A stretch of DNA of 42,968 bases from Actinomycetes bacterium (GTDB taxonomy: Bacteria > Actinomycetota > Acidimicrobiia > Acidimicrobiales > Palsa-688): assembly GCA_021838305.1 (NCBI GenBank), contig JAKCEB010000003.1:1-42968 (forward strand), given 5' to 3'. The notes beneath the pieces are model-generated. The model was not told the DNA's origin. It was given only the letters and a program-made list of their open reading frames with translations, and searched no databases. A program made the translations under genes and the position numbers. Of this stretch, positions 42,180 through 42,968 are shown piece by piece. How positions within the stretch are numbered: position 1 is the stretch's first letter; every line of letters begins with the position of its first letter.

Positions 42180-42968
42180 CGAGCATTGCGGACAGCACTT
42201 CGACGTCAAACGAAATGACAGTCACGTCTCGCAGGAGTGCGGTGAGCGGAGCGTCCCGAGGTGAGGCGATTTTCCTGGAGCAGGCATCCGTCACCTATCG
42301 TTCGAAGCGTTCCGGTGAACTCACAGTCGCCCTCGCCGCCACAGACGTAACGTTTGATGCCGGCTCTTTTACAGCACTGCTTGGACCAACCGGCTGCGGG
42401 AAGACGACCCTCCTGAACGCGGTCGCAGGGTTCGTTGAGCTGACAAGCGGCAGTGTCCGCATCGGGGACCGGAGGATTACGAAGCCCGGACCCGACCGAG
42501 CGGTTGTACTTCAGCAATATGCCCTGATGCCGTGGATGACAGCCCTTGCCAATGTCGAGATGGCGCTGGAACGATTCCAGCTGTCGAGGTCCGAGCGCGC
42601 TACGCGTGCCAGGAACTTTCTCGACTCGGTCGGTTTGGGAGGCGCAACGCGGAAGTATCCGGGCGAGATGTCAGGAGGAATGCAGCAAAGGGTTGCCTTG
42701 GCGCGCTCTATGGCGGCCGAGCCGAGTGCACTCCTAATGGATGAGCCGTTTGGAGCTCTCGACGCGATCACGAGGATAGCAATGCAACGGCTGCTTATGC
42801 AGCTGTGGTCGCAGACGACGACTACCGTCCTGTTCGTCACGCACGACGTAAACGAAGCGTTGGACCTTGCCGAACGGATACTGCTCATGTCTCCCGGACC
42901 CGGAAGGATCGTCGCCGACCTGAACCTTAGTACCAGTGACCTGCGAACGAACGCGCTGGAGCGCGAAA
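42176..42968 (+). CDS. ABC importer ATPase, SsuB/TauB type (cut by window end)
   Basis: The reading frame opens at GTG 42176, overlapping the permease stop (GTGA), and runs off the window with at least 264 codons. Walker A is LLGPTGCGKTTLL, the Q-loop is VLQQYALMPWMTA, the signature is MSGGMQQRVALARS, Walker B is ALLMDEPFGALD and the H-loop is VTHDVNEALDLAERI. It is close to SsuB/TauB-type importers. It is probably near its end, since these ATPases have about 260-290 residues. A substrate-binding protein gene is expected beyond the right edge. Confidence 0.92.
   Translation, partial: MTSIADSTSTSNEMTVTSRRSAVSGASRGEAIFLEQASVTYRSKRSGELTVALAATDVTFDAGSFTALLGPTGCGKTTLLNAVAGFVELTSGSVRIGDRRITKPGPDRAVVLQQYALMPWMTALANVEMALERFQLSRSERATRARNFLDSVGLGGATRKYPGEMSGGMQQRVALARSMAAEPSALLMDEPFGALDAITRIAMQRLLMQLWSQTTTTVLFVTHDVNEALDLAERILLMSPGPGRIVADLNLSTSDLRTNALERE

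Overview
The window is GC-rich, densely coding DNA from an actinobacterium. Many GTG and TTG starts, an actinobacterial glgA/glgC pair, a ureABCFGD order without ureE, an MtrA/MtrB-like two-component pair followed by a GerMN lipoprotein, and several P450s all fit that group. An Acidimicrobiia-type relative is my guess, but no rRNA or marker gene in the window fixes the lineage.

Left part (1-19.5 kb): the 3' end of a flavin monooxygenase; divergent glycogen genes (glgA, glgC); a MalY-type C-S lyase and a P450; a translationally coupled pair of a membrane-anchored Sco-like protein and a lipoprotein; a secreted coiled-coil protein with a degenerate M23 domain; an SDR without the usual catalytic residues; a carboxymuconolactone-decarboxylase-like protein; a second P450; a large unrecognised membrane protein; a PemK/MazF-type toxin-antitoxin pair; a second SDR; a family VIII esterase-like hydrolase; and a divergent yceI/marR pair with two matching operators between them, followed by acylphosphatase.

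Centre (19.6-26.1 kb): a compact urease operon (ureA-B-C-F-G-D), then a ureohydrolase that closely resembles the nickel-dependent guanidine hydrolase GdmH, then a metallo-beta-lactamase-fold hydrolase with no gap between them. Together they would turn guanidine into urea and ammonia, and urea into ammonia and CO2. The 5' end of the guanidinase reading frame runs through a sequence that matches the first two thirds of the guanidine-I (ykkC) riboswitch and lacks its 3' third. The protein also appears to lack the long N-terminal part I expect in GdmH. This looks like a deletion that fused a riboswitch to its own target gene, and it is the most unusual feature of the window.

The stretch from 26.1 to 29.0 kb, at the 3' side of a tRNA-Ser gene, is accessory: a nucleotidyltransferase-like fragment, two PIN-type toxin-antitoxin modules, a reverse-transcriptase-like fragment and short repeats. 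To its right lie a DUF2786 protein, a small cysteine-rich protein, an AT-rich island with a perfect 21-bp hairpin, a nitroreductase, prephenate dehydratase (pheA), the nickel-pincer cofactor genes larB-larC, an ABC-F ATPase, a HisN-like phosphatase, a response regulator/histidine kinase/GerMN lipoprotein set, a STAS protein, an XRE-cupin regulator, and the permease and (cut) ATPase of an SsuBC/TauBC-type importer. Urease, guanidinase and Lar cofactor synthesis are three nickel-linked systems within about 15 kb.
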